A stretch of DNA of 64,000 nt from Nocardia miyunensis NBRC 108239 (GCF_001613065.1 NZ_BDBQ01000060.1:42748-106747); one strand, 5' to 3'. Positions 8,492-17,416 are shown, counted from the first letter of the stretch. Numbers and translations are program-made. Notes: generated from the sequence alone by a model not told the origin.

Positions 8492-9604
8492 TCAGTCGGC
8501 GATGCGGTCGCCGGTTTCGGGGTGGAACAGGTGGACAGCGGCCGGATCGGTGATGTGCAGGGCGATCGATTCGGCCAGGCGGGCGGGGGCGCGCTGGGGT
8601 GAGCGGGCCACGAAGGTGACGGGAGTGCCCTCGAGTCCGGAGATCGGATCGCCGGGGATACGGGCGTAGACGTACGATTCGCTGCCCAGCTCCTCGACCA
8701 GTTCGACGGTGGCGGTGAACCCCGTCTGGTCGCGACGCAGTTCGAGGTGTTCGGGGCGGATGCCGAGGGTGACCGAGTCCAGCCCCGCCTCGGCGAGCCG
8801 GGTCATGCGCTCGCGCGGCAGTTCCACCGTGGTTCCGGCGATGTCCACGCCGTCCTCGGCCAGCGGCACGGTGCACAGATTCATCGAGGGGGAGCCGATG
8901 AATCCGGCGACGAACGCATTGGCCGGGTGGTCGTAGAGCGTGGCGGGAGTGCTGAACTGCTGCAATTGGCCATCGCGCAGTACCGCGACCCGATCGCCCA
9001 TCGTCATGGCTTCCACCTGATCGTGGGTGACGTAGACGGTGGTGGTGCCCAGGCGACGTTGCAGCGCCGCGATCTGGGTGCGGGTCTGCACGCGCAGTTT
9101 GGCGTCCAGGTTGCTCAGCGGCTCGTCCATGCAGAACACCCGCGGCTCGCGCACGATGGCGCGGCCCATCGCGACGCGCTGCCGCTGACCGCCGGACAGT
9201 TTGGCGGGTTTGCGATCCAGATACGGTGTGAGACCGAGCAATTCGGCGGCCTCGGCGACGCGGCGCTTACGCTCGGCCAGCGGGACCTTCATCATCTTGA
9301 GCGCGAAACCCATGTTCTCGCCGACGGTCTTGTTCGGGTACAGCGCGTAGTTCTGGAACACCATGGCGATATCGCGGTCCTTGGACGGGACGCCGACCAT
9401 GTCCTCGCCGTCGATGCGGATGGTGCCGCCGTCGATGTCCTCGAGTCCGGCGAGCATGCGCAGCGCCGTGGACTTGCCCGAGCCCGAAGGCCCGACCAGG
9501 ACGATGAATTCGCCGTCCGCGATGTCCAGGTCGAGCGAGTCGACCGCGAGCGTCTCGGCGCCCGAATACACGCACGAGGCCTTGTCGTATTGAATGGTGG
9601 CCAT
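8492..9604 (-). CDS. Polyol/sugar ABC transporter ATPase, MalK/UgpC/SmoK type
   Basis: 370-residue ATPase energising a CUT1 carbohydrate importer. The nucleotide-binding domain is complete: Walker A GPSGSGKST, Q-loop VFQNYALYPNKTV, signature LSGGQRQRVAMGRA, Walker B VFCMDEPLSNLDAKLR and the H-loop TVYVTHDQVEAM. The C-terminal 130 residues form the regulatory MalK/UgpC-type OB (TOBE) region (LGIRPEHLELR). It is the last gene of the operon, 23 bases after the MalG-type permease. In actinobacteria one such ATPase can serve several importers. Confidence 0.93.
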   Translation of the reverse strand: MATIQYDKASCVYSGAETLAVDSLDLDIADGEFIVLVGPSGSGKSTALRMLAGLEDIDGGTIRIDGEDMVGVPSKDRDIAMVFQNYALYPNKTVGENMGFALKMMKVPLAERKRRVAEAAELLGLTPYLDRKPAKLSGGQRQRVAMGRAIVREPRVFCMDEPLSNLDAKLRVQTRTQIAALQRRLGTTTVYVTHDQVEAMTMGDRVAVLRDGQLQQFSTPATLYDHPANAFVAGFIGSPSMNLCTVPLAEDGVDIAGTTVELPRERMTRLAEAGLDSVTLGIRPEHLELRRDQTGFTATVELVEELGSESYVYARIPGDPISGLEGTPVTFVARSPQRAPARLAESIALHITDPAAVHLFHPETGDRIAD

Positions 9605-9627
9605 TGTCGTTTACCTCACTCGAGCTC

Positions 9628-10503
9628 TTATTTGATGGCGCCGAAGGACAGGCCGCGCACCAGCTTGTTCTGCGCGAACCAACCGGCCAGGACGACGGGC
9701 AGGGCGGCCAGGGTCGCCGCGGCGGACAGCCGGGCCCAGTACAGGCCCTCGCCGGTGATGAAGCCGACCAGGAACACCGGCATGGTCTGGGCCTGCACGG
9801 CGGTCAGGTTGACCGCGAAGAAGAATTCGTTCCAGGAGAAGATCACGCAGATCAGCGCCGTGGCTGCGATGCCGGGGGAGACCAGCGGCAGGATCACCTC
9901 GCGCATCGCGGTCCACAGGCTCGCGCCGTCCATACTGGCCGCCTCGAGCAGTTCGCCCGGGACCTCCAGGAAGAACGAGCGCATCATCCAGACCGCGATC
10001 GGCAGATTCATCGCGGTGTAGAGGATGACCAGCGTCCAGATATTGTCCAACATGCCGATATCGCCGACGATCACGTACAGCGGGATGATCGCGGCCACGA
10101 TGGGGAGCATCTTGGTGCCGATGAAGAACATCAGCGCGTCGCGGGTGCGGGTGATCGGGCGCAGCGAGAGCGCGAACGCCGCCGGAATGCCCAGCACCAG
10201 AACCAGAATCGCGGAGACGATGGTCGCGAAGGCCGAATTGAGCAGGGGCGTGCCCACACCGCTGGAGAACACCGCGGAGAACTGATCCAACGTGGGCACG
10301 AAGAACAGCTTCGGGGTGTTGGTGTAGGCGTCGGCCTCCTGCTTGAACGCCGTGAGCACCATCCAGAGAACCGGGAAGAACATCCCGATGCCGACGACCC
10401 AGGCCAGGATGCCCCAGCCGATACCGGCCCGGTTGCGGCGACGGCGCACCGGAACCTGTTGCGCCGCAGGTGATGTGGTCGCGGGAGCGGTCGTCGTGGT
10501 CAT
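9628..10503 (-). CDS. Polyol/sugar ABC transporter permease, MalG/SmoG type
   Basis: 291-residue inner-membrane permease with six predicted helices. The EAA loop that docks on the ATPase is visible as ELLEAASMDGASLWTAMREVILPLV. The sequence ends in the typical MalG-type C terminus (KLVRGLSFGAIK). The ATG at 10503 overlaps the end of the preceding permease gene by four bases, and a Thr-rich cytosolic leader (MTTTTAPATTSPAAQQ) precedes the first helix, which decides the start against a long open upstream frame. Confidence 0.92.
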   Translation of the reverse strand: MTTTTAPATTSPAAQQVPVRRRRNRAGIGWGILAWVVGIGMFFPVLWMVLTAFKQEADAYTNTPKLFFVPTLDQFSAVFSSGVGTPLLNSAFATIVSAILVLVLGIPAAFALSLRPITRTRDALMFFIGTKMLPIVAAIIPLYVIVGDIGMLDNIWTLVILYTAMNLPIAVWMMRSFFLEVPGELLEAASMDGASLWTAMREVILPLVSPGIAATALICVIFSWNEFFFAVNLTAVQAQTMPVFLVGFITGEGLYWARLSAAATLAALPVVLAGWFAQNKLVRGLSFGAIK

Positions 10504-11450
10504 GCCGCCTCCTCCTTGCCGGTGAACGAGGTGAACAGCAATCGCAGCGCGAACGTCGCGACGACCGTCGTGCCGATGACGGTGACTACGCCCATGGCCG
10601 CGGCCTGGCCGATGTCGAAGCCGAGGAAGGCGCGCTGATAGATGTAGAACGGCAGGTTGGAGCTGGCGATGCCGGGCCCGCCCTGGGTCATCATGTACAC
10701 CGAGTCGAACGTGTTGACCAGGTAGATCGCGCCGAGCACGGTACCCAGTTCGATGAAGCGGCGCAGATGCGGCAGGGTGAGTTCGCGGAACACCTGGAAC
10801 GAATTCGCCCCGTCCACTCGGGCGGCCTCGGTGACGTCGCGCGGCATGGACTGCAGGCCCGCGAGGATCAGCAGCATCATGAACGGCGTCCACTGCCAGA
10901 CCATGTCGGCCATGACCGCGGGCAGCGGGAATTTGCTCACCCAGTCGGTCTGGCCCGCCCCGAACGGTTTGAGCACGAAGTTGATCAGCCCGAACACCGG
11001 ATCGAGCATCGTGGTCTTCCAGATCAGCGCCGCGGCGACCGGCGTGACGAGGAACGGCGTGATCAGCAGGGTGCGGACCACACCGCGCCCGAGGAAGGTG
11101 CGATCCAGCAGCAGCGCCAGCAGCAGTCCGAGGACCACCGAGACGATTACGGTGCCGACGATCAGGATGATGGTATTGAGCGTGACCGACCAGAACTGGT
11201 TGTCCCGGAACACATCCGCGTAGTTGCCCAGCCCGACGAAATGCCGCGAACCGGGCCGGACCAGGTTCCAGGACTGCGTCGAGTAGTACAGGGTGAACAC
11301 GAACGGGATCTGGGTGACCACGATCATGAAGATCAGCGCGGGCAGCAGCGGACCGCGTTTGCGCCAGCCCTCGGCGCGGGAGACGCTCTGTGCGCGTCGG
11401 ACGATCTCCGACGGTGGGGTGGCCGCAGGGGCCGTGGTGGTTACGGACAT
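10500..11450 (-). CDS. Polyol/sugar ABC transporter permease, MalF/SmoF type
   Basis: 316-residue partner permease with six helices and a periplasmic-side insertion. The EAA loop reads DVTEAARVDGANSFQVFREL. The stretch VNTFDSVYMMTQGGPGIASS corresponds to the T-x-G-G-P signature of CUT1 MalF-type subunits. It follows the binding-protein gene by two bases and overlaps the MalG-type gene, so all components are made in stoichiometric coupling. Confidence 0.93.
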   Translation of the reverse strand: MSVTTTAPAATPPSEIVRRAQSVSRAEGWRKRGPLLPALIFMIVVTQIPFVFTLYYSTQSWNLVRPGSRHFVGLGNYADVFRDNQFWSVTLNTIILIVGTVIVSVVLGLLLALLLDRTFLGRGVVRTLLITPFLVTPVAAALIWKTTMLDPVFGLINFVLKPFGAGQTDWVSKFPLPAVMADMVWQWTPFMMLLILAGLQSMPRDVTEAARVDGANSFQVFRELTLPHLRRFIELGTVLGAIYLVNTFDSVYMMTQGGPGIASSNLPFYIYQRAFLGFDIGQAAAMGVVTVIGTTVVATFALRLLFTSFTGKEEAA

Positions 11451-11452
11451 GG

Positions 11453-12841
11453 CTACTGATTCCCTCGATACGACCTGCCGACGGTCTCGGCATACTCCTG
11501 GGACTGTTGGAGTGCGGTCTGCACGCTCTCCCGCCCGGCGATCGCCGCGCTGATCTGCTGGCTCACCCGGGTGCCCAGATCCTGGAACTCCGGAATGGCC
11601 AGGAACTGGATGCCGGTGTACGGAACCGGTTGCACCGTGGGATGTTCCGGATCCACGGTCGACATTGCCTGCAGGGTGACCTGGCCGTATGCCTTGGCGG
11701 CCTCGGCGTACTCCGGGATCTGGTAGGTGGAGTTGCGGCTACCGGGCGGCACATGCGACCAGCCGAGCTTCTCGCCGACGTGCTTGATGTACTCCTTGCT
11801 GGTCATCCAGGAGATGAATTTCCATGCGGCGTCCGGATTCTTGCTGGTCTTGGGGATGCCCAGCGACCAGGTGTACAGCCAGCCGGAGTTCGGCTTCTGC
11901 GCGACCGGGGCCAGGACGTAGCCGACCTTGCCGACCACCTTGCTCGCCGAGGGGTCCTCGAGGACGCCCACCGCGGAGGTGGCGTCGTACCACATGGCCG
12001 TGTCGCCCTGGGACAGCTGCGTGGCGCATTCACTGAAACCGCTTGTCGCTGCACCGGGTTCGCCGTATTTGCGGACCAGGTCGACGTAGAAGTTCACCGC
12101 CTTCTCCACTTGCGGGCTGGTGAGCTGGGCATGCCAGTTCTCGTCGAACCAGCGCCCGCCGAAGGTGTTGATCACGGTGTCCAGCGGGGCCAGGGTCTCA
12201 CCCCAGCCCGGAACGCCGCGCAGGCAGATCCCCGAATGCCCGTGCGCGGGATCGTCCAGTTTCGCGGCGAACTGGGCGACCTGATCCCAGGTGGGCTGAT
12301 CGGGCATGCTCAGGCCGGCCTGCTGGAACAGATCCTTGCGGTACATCAGGAACGAGGACTCGCCGTAGAACGGCACCGAGTACATATCGCCCTTGTAGGA
12401 CAGCGACTTGCGCAGCGAGGAGATGAAGTCGGGCGCGTCGTAACCGGGAGTTTTCGCCTGGTAGGGGGCCAGGTTGGTCAGCCAGCCGTCCGCGGCCCAC
12501 TGCGGGGTCTCGTAGTTGCTGACCATCACCACGTCGAATTCGCCGCCATTGGTGGCGACCGAGGAGGTGATCTTGGCGCGCGCCTCGTTCTCCGACAGCG
12601 AGACGAACTTGAGTTTTATGCCGGGATTGGCGCGTTCGAATTCGCCGGAGAGCTTGATCGCGTCCTGCATCTGCGAATTGGAGACCATCGCGATGGTGAC
12701 CGTGCGGCCGCCGCCGGAGGTGAACGATCCCGCGCCCGCACAGCCGCTCAGCGCCAGCACCGCTGTGAGTGCCAGTGCCGCTAGACCTTTCGCGCGTCGC
12801 CTGGTGCGGCCGGGGCCGTTCTTGTTCATGGGCGTTCTCAT
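11453..12841 (-). CDS. Extracellular solute-binding lipoprotein of the polyol ABC transporter
   Basis: 462-residue family 1 solute-binding protein. The signal peptide MRTPMNKNGPGRTRRRAKGL is followed by a hydrophobic core and the lipobox LALSGCAG, so the mature protein is tethered to the membrane through a diacylglyceryl cysteine. The body has the expected binding-protein features (NPGIKLKFVSLSENEARAK, EFDVVMVSNYETPQWAADGW, GDTAMWYDATSAVG). The start at 12841 overlaps the regulator stop by four bases and sits behind an AAGGAGG ribosome site; an ATG four codons further in is possible. Together with the divergent dehydrogenase, a sugar alcohol such as mannitol, sorbitol or arabitol is the likely ligand, as in the Rhodobacter smo operon. 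Confidence 0.92.
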   Translation of the reverse strand: MRTPMNKNGPGRTRRRAKGLAALALTAVLALSGCAGAGSFTSGGGRTVTIAMVSNSQMQDAIKLSGEFERANPGIKLKFVSLSENEARAKITSSVATNGGEFDVVMVSNYETPQWAADGWLTNLAPYQAKTPGYDAPDFISSLRKSLSYKGDMYSVPFYGESSFLMYRKDLFQQAGLSMPDQPTWDQVAQFAAKLDDPAHGHSGICLRGVPGWGETLAPLDTVINTFGGRWFDENWHAQLTSPQVEKAVNFYVDLVRKYGEPGAATSGFSECATQLSQGDTAMWYDATSAVGVLEDPSASKVVGKVGYVLAPVAQKPNSGWLYTWSLGIPKTSKNPDAAWKFISWMTSKEYIKHVGEKLGWSHVPPGSRNSTYQIPEYAEAAKAYGQVTLQAMSTVDPEHPTVQPVPYTGIQFLAIPEFQDLGTRVSQQISAAIAGRESVQTALQQSQEYAETVGRSYRGNQ

Positions 12842-13827
12842 GGGCGTGCGCCCTCCTTCTTTTCCAGCAGCCACCGCGCGCACTCGATGTCGGTGACCAG
12901 GATCGTGGCCAGTCCGCCGCGCAACGCGCCCAGGACGGCCTGGTGTTTGGGCTCGCCACCGGAGATCAGCACCGTGCACCCGCAGGCGCGGATCGCGTCG
13001 AGACCGACCGAGACCGTGCGCGCGGCAAGGGATCCGGGGACGTCGGTGCCGTCGGCGCGGAAGAACCGGCCGCCGATCTCGCCGACCGCGCCGAGGCCGC
13101 GCAACTCGTCGAGCAGGGTGGTGTCCAGATAGCTGCCCTCGAACAGGGTGGTCGCGGTGGAGACCGTGCCGACGCCGAACATCATCACCTCGGCCTCGCG
13201 GCCCAGCCCGATGGCGCGGCCCAGGACCGAATCCTGTTCCAGCGCGGTGACGGTCGCGGCGTCGGCGTACAGCGGCGCGTGCAGCCGGACCGGGTTGGCC
13301 CGCAGCTGGGTGGCGCAGCGGCCGAGGGTGAATTCGACGCCGGTCTGGTAGTCCGACGAGGTGAGCGAGCCGTCGAGCTGGACGACGGTGGCGCAGCGCG
13401 CCGAATGCGGTCCGAGTTCGGTGGCCACCGCGATGGTCTCCGGACCCCAGGTGAATCCGAGGGTGGCCTGCGGGCGCAGCCGACGCCCGAGTACCGCGAC
13501 CGCGGCGCGGGCCAGCGGGGCCAGGCTGGCGGGGGAGTCGTCGGGCGCTTCGCCGAGTACGACCGCCTCGGTCAATCCGAAGGCCGCCTCGAGCTCGCGC
13601 TCCAGATCGGTGTGCACCTGCGCGCGCAGCTCGTCGGGGACCACGATCTCGATCCGGACCAGGCCCTGTGCGCGGGCGCGGGCGATCAGCCGTCCCGCGG
13701 TCGGACGCGAAACGCCCAGTACGGCAGCGATTTCGGCCTGGGTCGCGCCCTCGAAGTGGTAGAGCCGCGCGGCACGCAACGCCATCCGGACGTCCTCCGG
13801 ATTGCTGGGCCGGGGTTCGGGGGCCAC
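12838..13827 (-). CDS. SorC-family transcriptional regulator of the polyol operon
   Basis: 329 residues. The N terminus holds a helix-turn-helix (ALRAARLYHFEGATQAEIAA, then VLGVSRPTAGRLIARARAQG), and the remainder is a SorC/DeoR-type sugar-phosphate-binding domain, recognisable by LGFTWGPETI, MMFGVGTV and AVLGALRGGLATILVTD. It is the first gene of the ABC operon and starts with GTG; the next gene overlaps it by four bases. SorC proteins usually sense a phosphorylated or free sugar and control their own operon, so this one probably regulates both the importer and the divergent dehydrogenase 82 bases away. Confidence 0.92.
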   Translation of the reverse strand: MAPEPRPSNPEDVRMALRAARLYHFEGATQAEIAAVLGVSRPTAGRLIARARAQGLVRIEIVVPDELRAQVHTDLERELEAAFGLTEAVVLGEAPDDSPASLAPLARAAVAVLGRRLRPQATLGFTWGPETIAVATELGPHSARCATVVQLDGSLTSSDYQTGVEFTLGRCATQLRANPVRLHAPLYADAATVTALEQDSVLGRAIGLGREAEVMMFGVGTVSTATTLFEGSYLDTTLLDELRGLGAVGEIGGRFFRADGTDVPGSLAARTVSVGLDAIRACGCTVLISGGEPKHQAVLGALRGGLATILVTDIECARWLLEKKEGARP

Positions 13828-13853
13828 GGTGCTCCTCGTCCTTCATCAACTTC

Positions 13854-13863
13854 GATGATCATC
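13854..13863. promoter_or_regulatory. Palindrome in the divergent polyol promoter region, candidate SorC site
   Basis: GATGATCATC is a perfect 10-bp palindrome centred in the 82-base gap between the SorC gene (start 13827) and the dehydrogenase gene (start 13910). Flanking TGCTC repeats (about 13863 and 13882) might extend it. The position suits control of both operons, but the site is short. Confidence 0.4.
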
Positions 13864-13909
13864 TGCTCACGGGGTGATCTATTGCTCGGAACACGGTACC
13901 ATCGGGCAT

Positions 13910-15358
13910 GTGACGCACACAACACTTTCGCCATCGACCTATGACCGCGGCGGCTTGACGGCCGGAATCGTGCACTTCGGAGTCGGCGGATTCCATCGTG
14001 CGCACCAGGCGATGTATATCGACCGGCTACTCGCGCAGGGTGGATCGAAGGAGTGGGCCATCTGCGGCGTCGGCATCCTGCCCGGTGATCGCCGCATGCG
14101 CGATGTGCTCACCGCGCAGGACGGCCAGTACACCCTCTCCGTCGTGGGCCCCGACGGCGCCTGGGACACCCGGGTGATCGGCTCGATCGTCGACTATCTC
14201 TACGCCCCCGACGATCCGGAGGCGGTGCTGGCGAAACTGGCCGATCCGTCGACCCGCATCGTCTCGCTCACGATCACCGAGGGCGGTTACGGCATCGACG
14301 CGACGACTGGCGAGTTCGACGCCGCCGAGCCGTCCGTGGCGGCGGATCTGGCGCCGGATGCGGTGCCGCGCACGGTATTCGGTTTCGTGGTCGAGGCGCT
14401 CGCGCGGCGGCGGGCGGCGGGCCTGGCGCCGTTCACGGTCATGTCTTGCGACAACATCCAGGGCAACGGCCATGTCGCGCAGCGGGTGTTCGGCACGTTC
14501 GCGCGACTGCGCGATCCGGACTTGGGCGACTGGATCGATCGGGAGGTGAGCTTCCCGAATTCGATGGTCGACCGGATCACCCCGGTGACGCCGCCGGAAG
14601 CGGAGCGCGAGGTGTTGCGCCGCACCGGAATCGCCGACCGGTGGCCGGTGATCACCGAGCCGTTCACGCAGTGGGTGCTCGAGGATTCGTTCACCATGGG
14701 CCGACCGGCCTACGAACAGGTCGGGGTGCAGGTGGTCGAGGACGTCACCCCCTACGAGCTGATGAAGCTGCGCCTGCTGAACGCCAGCCATCAGGGGATC
14801 GCCTACTTCGGGCACCTGTGCGGCTACCGGATGGTCGACGAGGCCGCGCGGGACCCGCTGTTCGACCGATTCCTCATGCGGTACATGGATTTCGAGGCCA
14901 CCCCGACGTTGCGCCCGGTGCCGGGCGTGGATCTGGACCGGTACAAGCGCACCCTGATCGAACGTTTCGGGAATCCGGCGATCGGGGACACCATCGCTCG
15001 GCTGTGCGCCGAATCCTCGGATCGGATTCCGAAGTGGGTGCTGCCGGTCATCAGGGAGCGGCTGGCCGCGGGCGGTGAGATCGACTGTGCCGCAGCCATC
15101 GTGGCGAGCTGGGCCCGCTATGCCGAGGGAGTCGACGAGCAGGGGCAGCCGATCGAGGTGGTCGACCGGTTGCGGGACCGGCTGACGCCGCTGGCGCGGC
15201 GGCAGCGCACCGACCCGACCGCATTTCTGTGTGACCGTTCGGTATTCGGCGATCTCATCGACGAGCCGCGGTTCGTGCGTCCCTATCTGGCCGCTCTGGA
15301 ATCCCTGCATGCCAAGGGAGCGCGGGCAACCCTGGGCGACCTCGCCGGGCAGGGGTGA
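13910..15358 (+). CDS. Mannitol 2-dehydrogenase family polyol dehydrogenase
   Basis: 482-residue long-chain polyol dehydrogenase that would oxidise a sugar alcohol to its ketose with NAD(P). The N-terminal dinucleotide region reads IVHFGVGGFHRAHQAMYIDR, and the catalytic signature of the family is ELMKLRLLNASHQGIAYFG, with the Lys, Asn and His of the K-x4-N-x2-H active site. I start at GTG 13910 because the conserved domain begins about 15 residues later and an upstream in-frame ATG would add an unrelated 12-residue tail inside the promoter. Mannitol, arabitol and sorbitol enzymes cannot be separated by eye. Its position opposite the ABC operon gives a complete uptake-and-oxidation unit; a ketose kinase is not in the window. 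Confidence 0.92.
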   Translation: MTHTTLSPSTYDRGGLTAGIVHFGVGGFHRAHQAMYIDRLLAQGGSKEWAICGVGILPGDRRMRDVLTAQDGQYTLSVVGPDGAWDTRVIGSIVDYLYAPDDPEAVLAKLADPSTRIVSLTITEGGYGIDATTGEFDAAEPSVAADLAPDAVPRTVFGFVVEALARRRAAGLAPFTVMSCDNIQGNGHVAQRVFGTFARLRDPDLGDWIDREVSFPNSMVDRITPVTPPEAEREVLRRTGIADRWPVITEPFTQWVLEDSFTMGRPAYEQVGVQVVEDVTPYELMKLRLLNASHQGIAYFGHLCGYRMVDEAARDPLFDRFLMRYMDFEATPTLRPVPGVDLDRYKRTLIERFGNPAIGDTIARLCAESSDRIPKWVLPVIRERLAAGGEIDCAAAIVASWARYAEGVDEQGQPIEVVDRLRDRLTPLARRQRTDPTAFLCDRSVFGDLIDEPRFVRPYLAALESLHAKGARATLGDLAGQG

Positions 15359-15434
15359 ACCGCCGAATGTCGTGTGGCCGAATCGGTGGGTCGGTGCTCG
15401 GTCGACGAGGCCGGAGGGCTATTTTTAGAGAGCT

Positions 15435-16022
15435 ATGAAAACTGCCGCCACCACAATTTCAGGAGCCTGGCGCGCGGGCGACGACACGGCAGTGTCGTTC
15501 CGTGACGCCGCCGTAGCGTGGGCGCTGGCCGCCCATGGGGTCCTAGCCGAAACCGCCACCGGCTATGGACAATTCGTGACCGTCGAAGAGCTGGCCGAGC
15601 GAGTGCAGGAAATGTCGGGCGTGCATACCGACGCGCCGACTCGCACCTGGATGGACGCCATCCTGCGCAAGGTCGCGCGCCGCTGCCACAGCGCGGGAGA
15701 ACCCCCGCTGACCGCATTGTGCGTGCGAGCCAACCATACTGTCGGCGATAGCTACAAATATGTTCTCGAACTCGCCGGACTGCCGAAGCCGGAGGATCTG
15801 GAACTGCATGCGGCGTACGCGCGATGGCAGTGCTACCAGACCTACGGCGCCGACGTCCCGGCCGACGGCGGTGTGCCGTCGCTGACGCCGAAGGTCGCGG
15901 CGCGGCGCGGCGCGGTCAAGACGCGCCCGGTCGAGCCGGAGCCCGAGCCCGTCGCGGGCCCGGCGGTGTGCCCGGAGTGCTTCATTCAGCTGCCTGCCAC
16001 CGGAATCTGCCAGTACTGCTGA
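15435..16022 (+). CDS. Conserved hypothetical protein with a C-terminal zinc ribbon
   Basis: 195 residues. The first 130 are a mixed, probably helical domain (WMDAILRKVARRCH and LCVRANHTVGDSYKYVLELA are the most distinctive parts). A Pro/Glu-rich linker (VEPEPEPVAGP) then leads to a terminal CPECFIQLPATGICQYC, two CxxC knuckles typical of a small zinc ribbon. No signal peptide or membrane segment. I cannot name a family. Proteins of this design often bind nucleic acids or ribosomes, but nothing here proves it. It is a single-gene unit followed by a perfect hairpin. Confidence 0.8.
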   Translation: MKTAATTISGAWRAGDDTAVSFRDAAVAWALAAHGVLAETATGYGQFVTVEELAERVQEMSGVHTDAPTRTWMDAILRKVARRCHSAGEPPLTALCVRANHTVGDSYKYVLELAGLPKPEDLELHAAYARWQCYQTYGADVPADGGVPSLTPKVAARRGAVKTRPVEPEPEPVAGPAVCPECFIQLPATGICQYC

Positions 16023-16028
16023 GACTTT

Positions 16029-16061
16029 CGCGGCTCGCACCGACGGCCGGTGCGAGCCGCG
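16029..16061. terminator. Perfect 14-bp hairpin between convergent genes
   Basis: CGCGGCTCGCACCG (16029-16042) and its exact complement at 16048-16061, loop of five bases, starting six bases after the zinc-ribbon gene and ending 23 bases before the end of the convergent SugE gene. It lacks a T run; it probably serves as a bidirectional, T-less terminator as is common in actinobacteria. Confidence 0.6.
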
Positions 16062-16083
16062 TCCTGTCCGGCGTCGCGGCGGA

Positions 16084-16398
16084 TCAGTGAAATGCCTTGA
16101 GCCCCACCACTCCCGCGACGATCAGCAGCAGACATACGATGCGGCCCACAGCGGCGGATTCACCCAGCCACAGCATCCCGGCCAGGGCGGTGCCGACCGC
16201 TCCGATGCCGACCCAGGCCGCGTATCCGGTGCCCACCGGAATCGTGCGCAGCGCATATCCGAGCCCGGCCATGCTCAGTATCAGTGCGACCAGGAAGGCC
16301 GCACTGGGCCACAGTTTGCTGAACCCCTCGGACCGCTCGAGCGCGATCGCCCACGCCGTCTCCATGAACCCCGAGACGATCAACAATATCCAGGCCAT
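16084..16398 (-). CDS. Small multidrug resistance exporter, SugE/Gdx type
   Basis: 104 residues forming four membrane helices. MAWILLIVSGFMETAWAIAL carries the essential intramembrane Glu of the SMR family. LRTIPVGTGYAAWVGIGAVG is the signature of the SugE/Gdx subgroup, whose members export guanidinium in exchange for protons, as opposed to the EmrE/Qac multidrug branch. A phenylalanine/serine-rich loop (GFSKLWPSAAF) fits the subgroup as well. No guanidine riboswitch is recognisable in the short 70-base gap to the divergent macrodomain gene. Confidence 0.9.
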   Translation of the reverse strand: MAWILLIVSGFMETAWAIALERSEGFSKLWPSAAFLVALILSMAGLGYALRTIPVGTGYAAWVGIGAVGTALAGMLWLGESAAVGRIVCLLLIVAGVVGLKAFH

Positions 16399-16468
16399 GC
16401 AGGTACCGTAGGCGACCGTCCGGTTCGGTATCGCTCCGGCCGGATGTGCGGCGGAGCACAATGCAGTC

Positions 16469-16978
16469 ATGGCCGATCTCGTACTGGTCCAGGGCGACAT
16501 CACCGAACAGACGGTGGACGCGGTGGTGAACGCGGCCAATTCGTCGCTGCTGGGTGGCGGCGGAGTGGACGGGGCGATCCACCGCAAGGGCGGTCCGGCC
16601 ATCCTCGCCGAATGCCGTGACCTGCGCGCATCCCGCTACGACAAGGGTCTGCCGACCGGCGCCGCGGTGGCCACCACGGCCGGGAACCTTCCAGCGCGTT
16701 GGGTCATTCACACGGTGGGCCCGGTGTGGTCGGCCCACGACGACCGCTCGGAGCTCCTGGCCTCGTGCTACCGCGAGTCGCTCGCGGTGGCCGACGAGCT
16801 CGGTGCGGAAACGGTGGCCTTCCCCGCGATATCCACCGGCGTCTACGGCTGGCCGATGGATGACGGCGCCCGGATAGCGGTCGAGACCGTGCGTGCGGCG
16901 GATACCCGCGTGCAGCGGATCAGTTTCGTGCTGTTCGGCCGCGACGGGTACGCGGCATTCGAGAAAGCGCTGTTCTGA
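16469..16978 (+). CDS. Macrodomain protein, O-acetyl-ADP-ribose deacetylase type
   Basis: 169 residues, one complete macrodomain of the MacroD/YmdB class. Visible are VLVQGDITEQTVDAVVNAAN, the loop SSLLGGGGVDGAIHRKGGP that wraps the distal ribose and carries the catalytic Asp, VIHTVGPVW, and FPAISTGVYGWP around the phosphates. Such enzymes remove O-acetyl-ADP-ribose and mono-ADP-ribose from proteins. It is divergent from the SugE gene and ends before a long bidirectional terminator. Confidence 0.94.
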   Translation: MADLVLVQGDITEQTVDAVVNAANSSLLGGGGVDGAIHRKGGPAILAECRDLRASRYDKGLPTGAAVATTAGNLPARWVIHTVGPVWSAHDDRSELLASCYRESLAVADELGAETVAFPAISTGVYGWPMDDGARIAVETVRAADTRVQRISFVLFGRDGYAAFEKALF

Positions 16979-17025
16979 GCGTTTTCACGATCGGTAGCGG
17001 GCACTGGACGATCGGTTGTCGTGAC

Positions 17026-17072
17026 ATACGAAAAGCCGCATCCACCCGCGTGGTGAATGCGGCTTTTCGTAT
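17026..17072. terminator. Bidirectional terminator between the macrodomain gene and rbpA
   Basis: A 21-bp inverted repeat with one mismatch (17026-17046 against 17052-17072), loop ACGCG-like. The stem ends in GAAAAG on one side and CTTTTC on the other, so both transcripts would finish in a T-rich tract. It lies in the middle of the convergent gap. Confidence 0.9.
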
Positions 17073-17080
17073 CGGTTCTG

Positions 17081-17416
17081 CTACCGGCCGCGACGGGTCT
17101 TGAGCAGCTCCAGACGCTCCTGGAGCAGCTCCTCGAGCTCCTCCTTGGAACGACGCTCGAGCAGCATGTCCCAGTGCGTGCGCGGGGGCTTGACCTTCTT
17201 GGGCTCCTGGGTGGTGCCCTCGATCAGGATGCCTTCCTGACCATTGCGGCACAGCCAGGTGGGCGGGATCTCGGCGTCATCGGCGAAGGGCACATCGAAC
17301 TCCTCGCCGTTGTCGGTCCGGTACCGCGCCACTCGCCGAGGGGCCAGGTCGTGGTCCCGGTCGGTCTCGTAGCTCACCGCTCCGAGTCGGCTGCCTCGGA
17401 GTACGCGATCTGCCAT
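17081..17416 (-). CDS. rbpA: RNA polymerase-binding protein RbpA
   Basis: 111 residues. RbpA is an actinobacteria-specific essential factor that binds the beta subunit and group 1/2 sigma factors and stabilises open complexes. The protein begins MADRVLRGSRLGAVSYETDR, the conserved N-terminal tail and basic core, continues through RVARYRTDNGEEFDVPFAD, and ends in the sigma-interacting basic region KPPRTHWDMLLERRSKEELE. The start is fixed by the conserved N terminus. The gene has its own promoter region with an ECF-sigma-like match and a bidirectional terminator downstream. Confidence 0.96.
   Translation of the reverse strand: MADRVLRGSRLGAVSYETDRDHDLAPRRVARYRTDNGEEFDVPFADDAEIPPTWLCRNGQEGILIEGTTQEPKKVKPPRTHWDMLLERRSKEELEELLQERLELLKTRRGR

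Noticed and set aside
16399..16468. Guanidine riboswitch ahead of the SugE/Gdx gene
   Set aside because: The gap is only 70 bases and no conserved riboswitch elements are visible.
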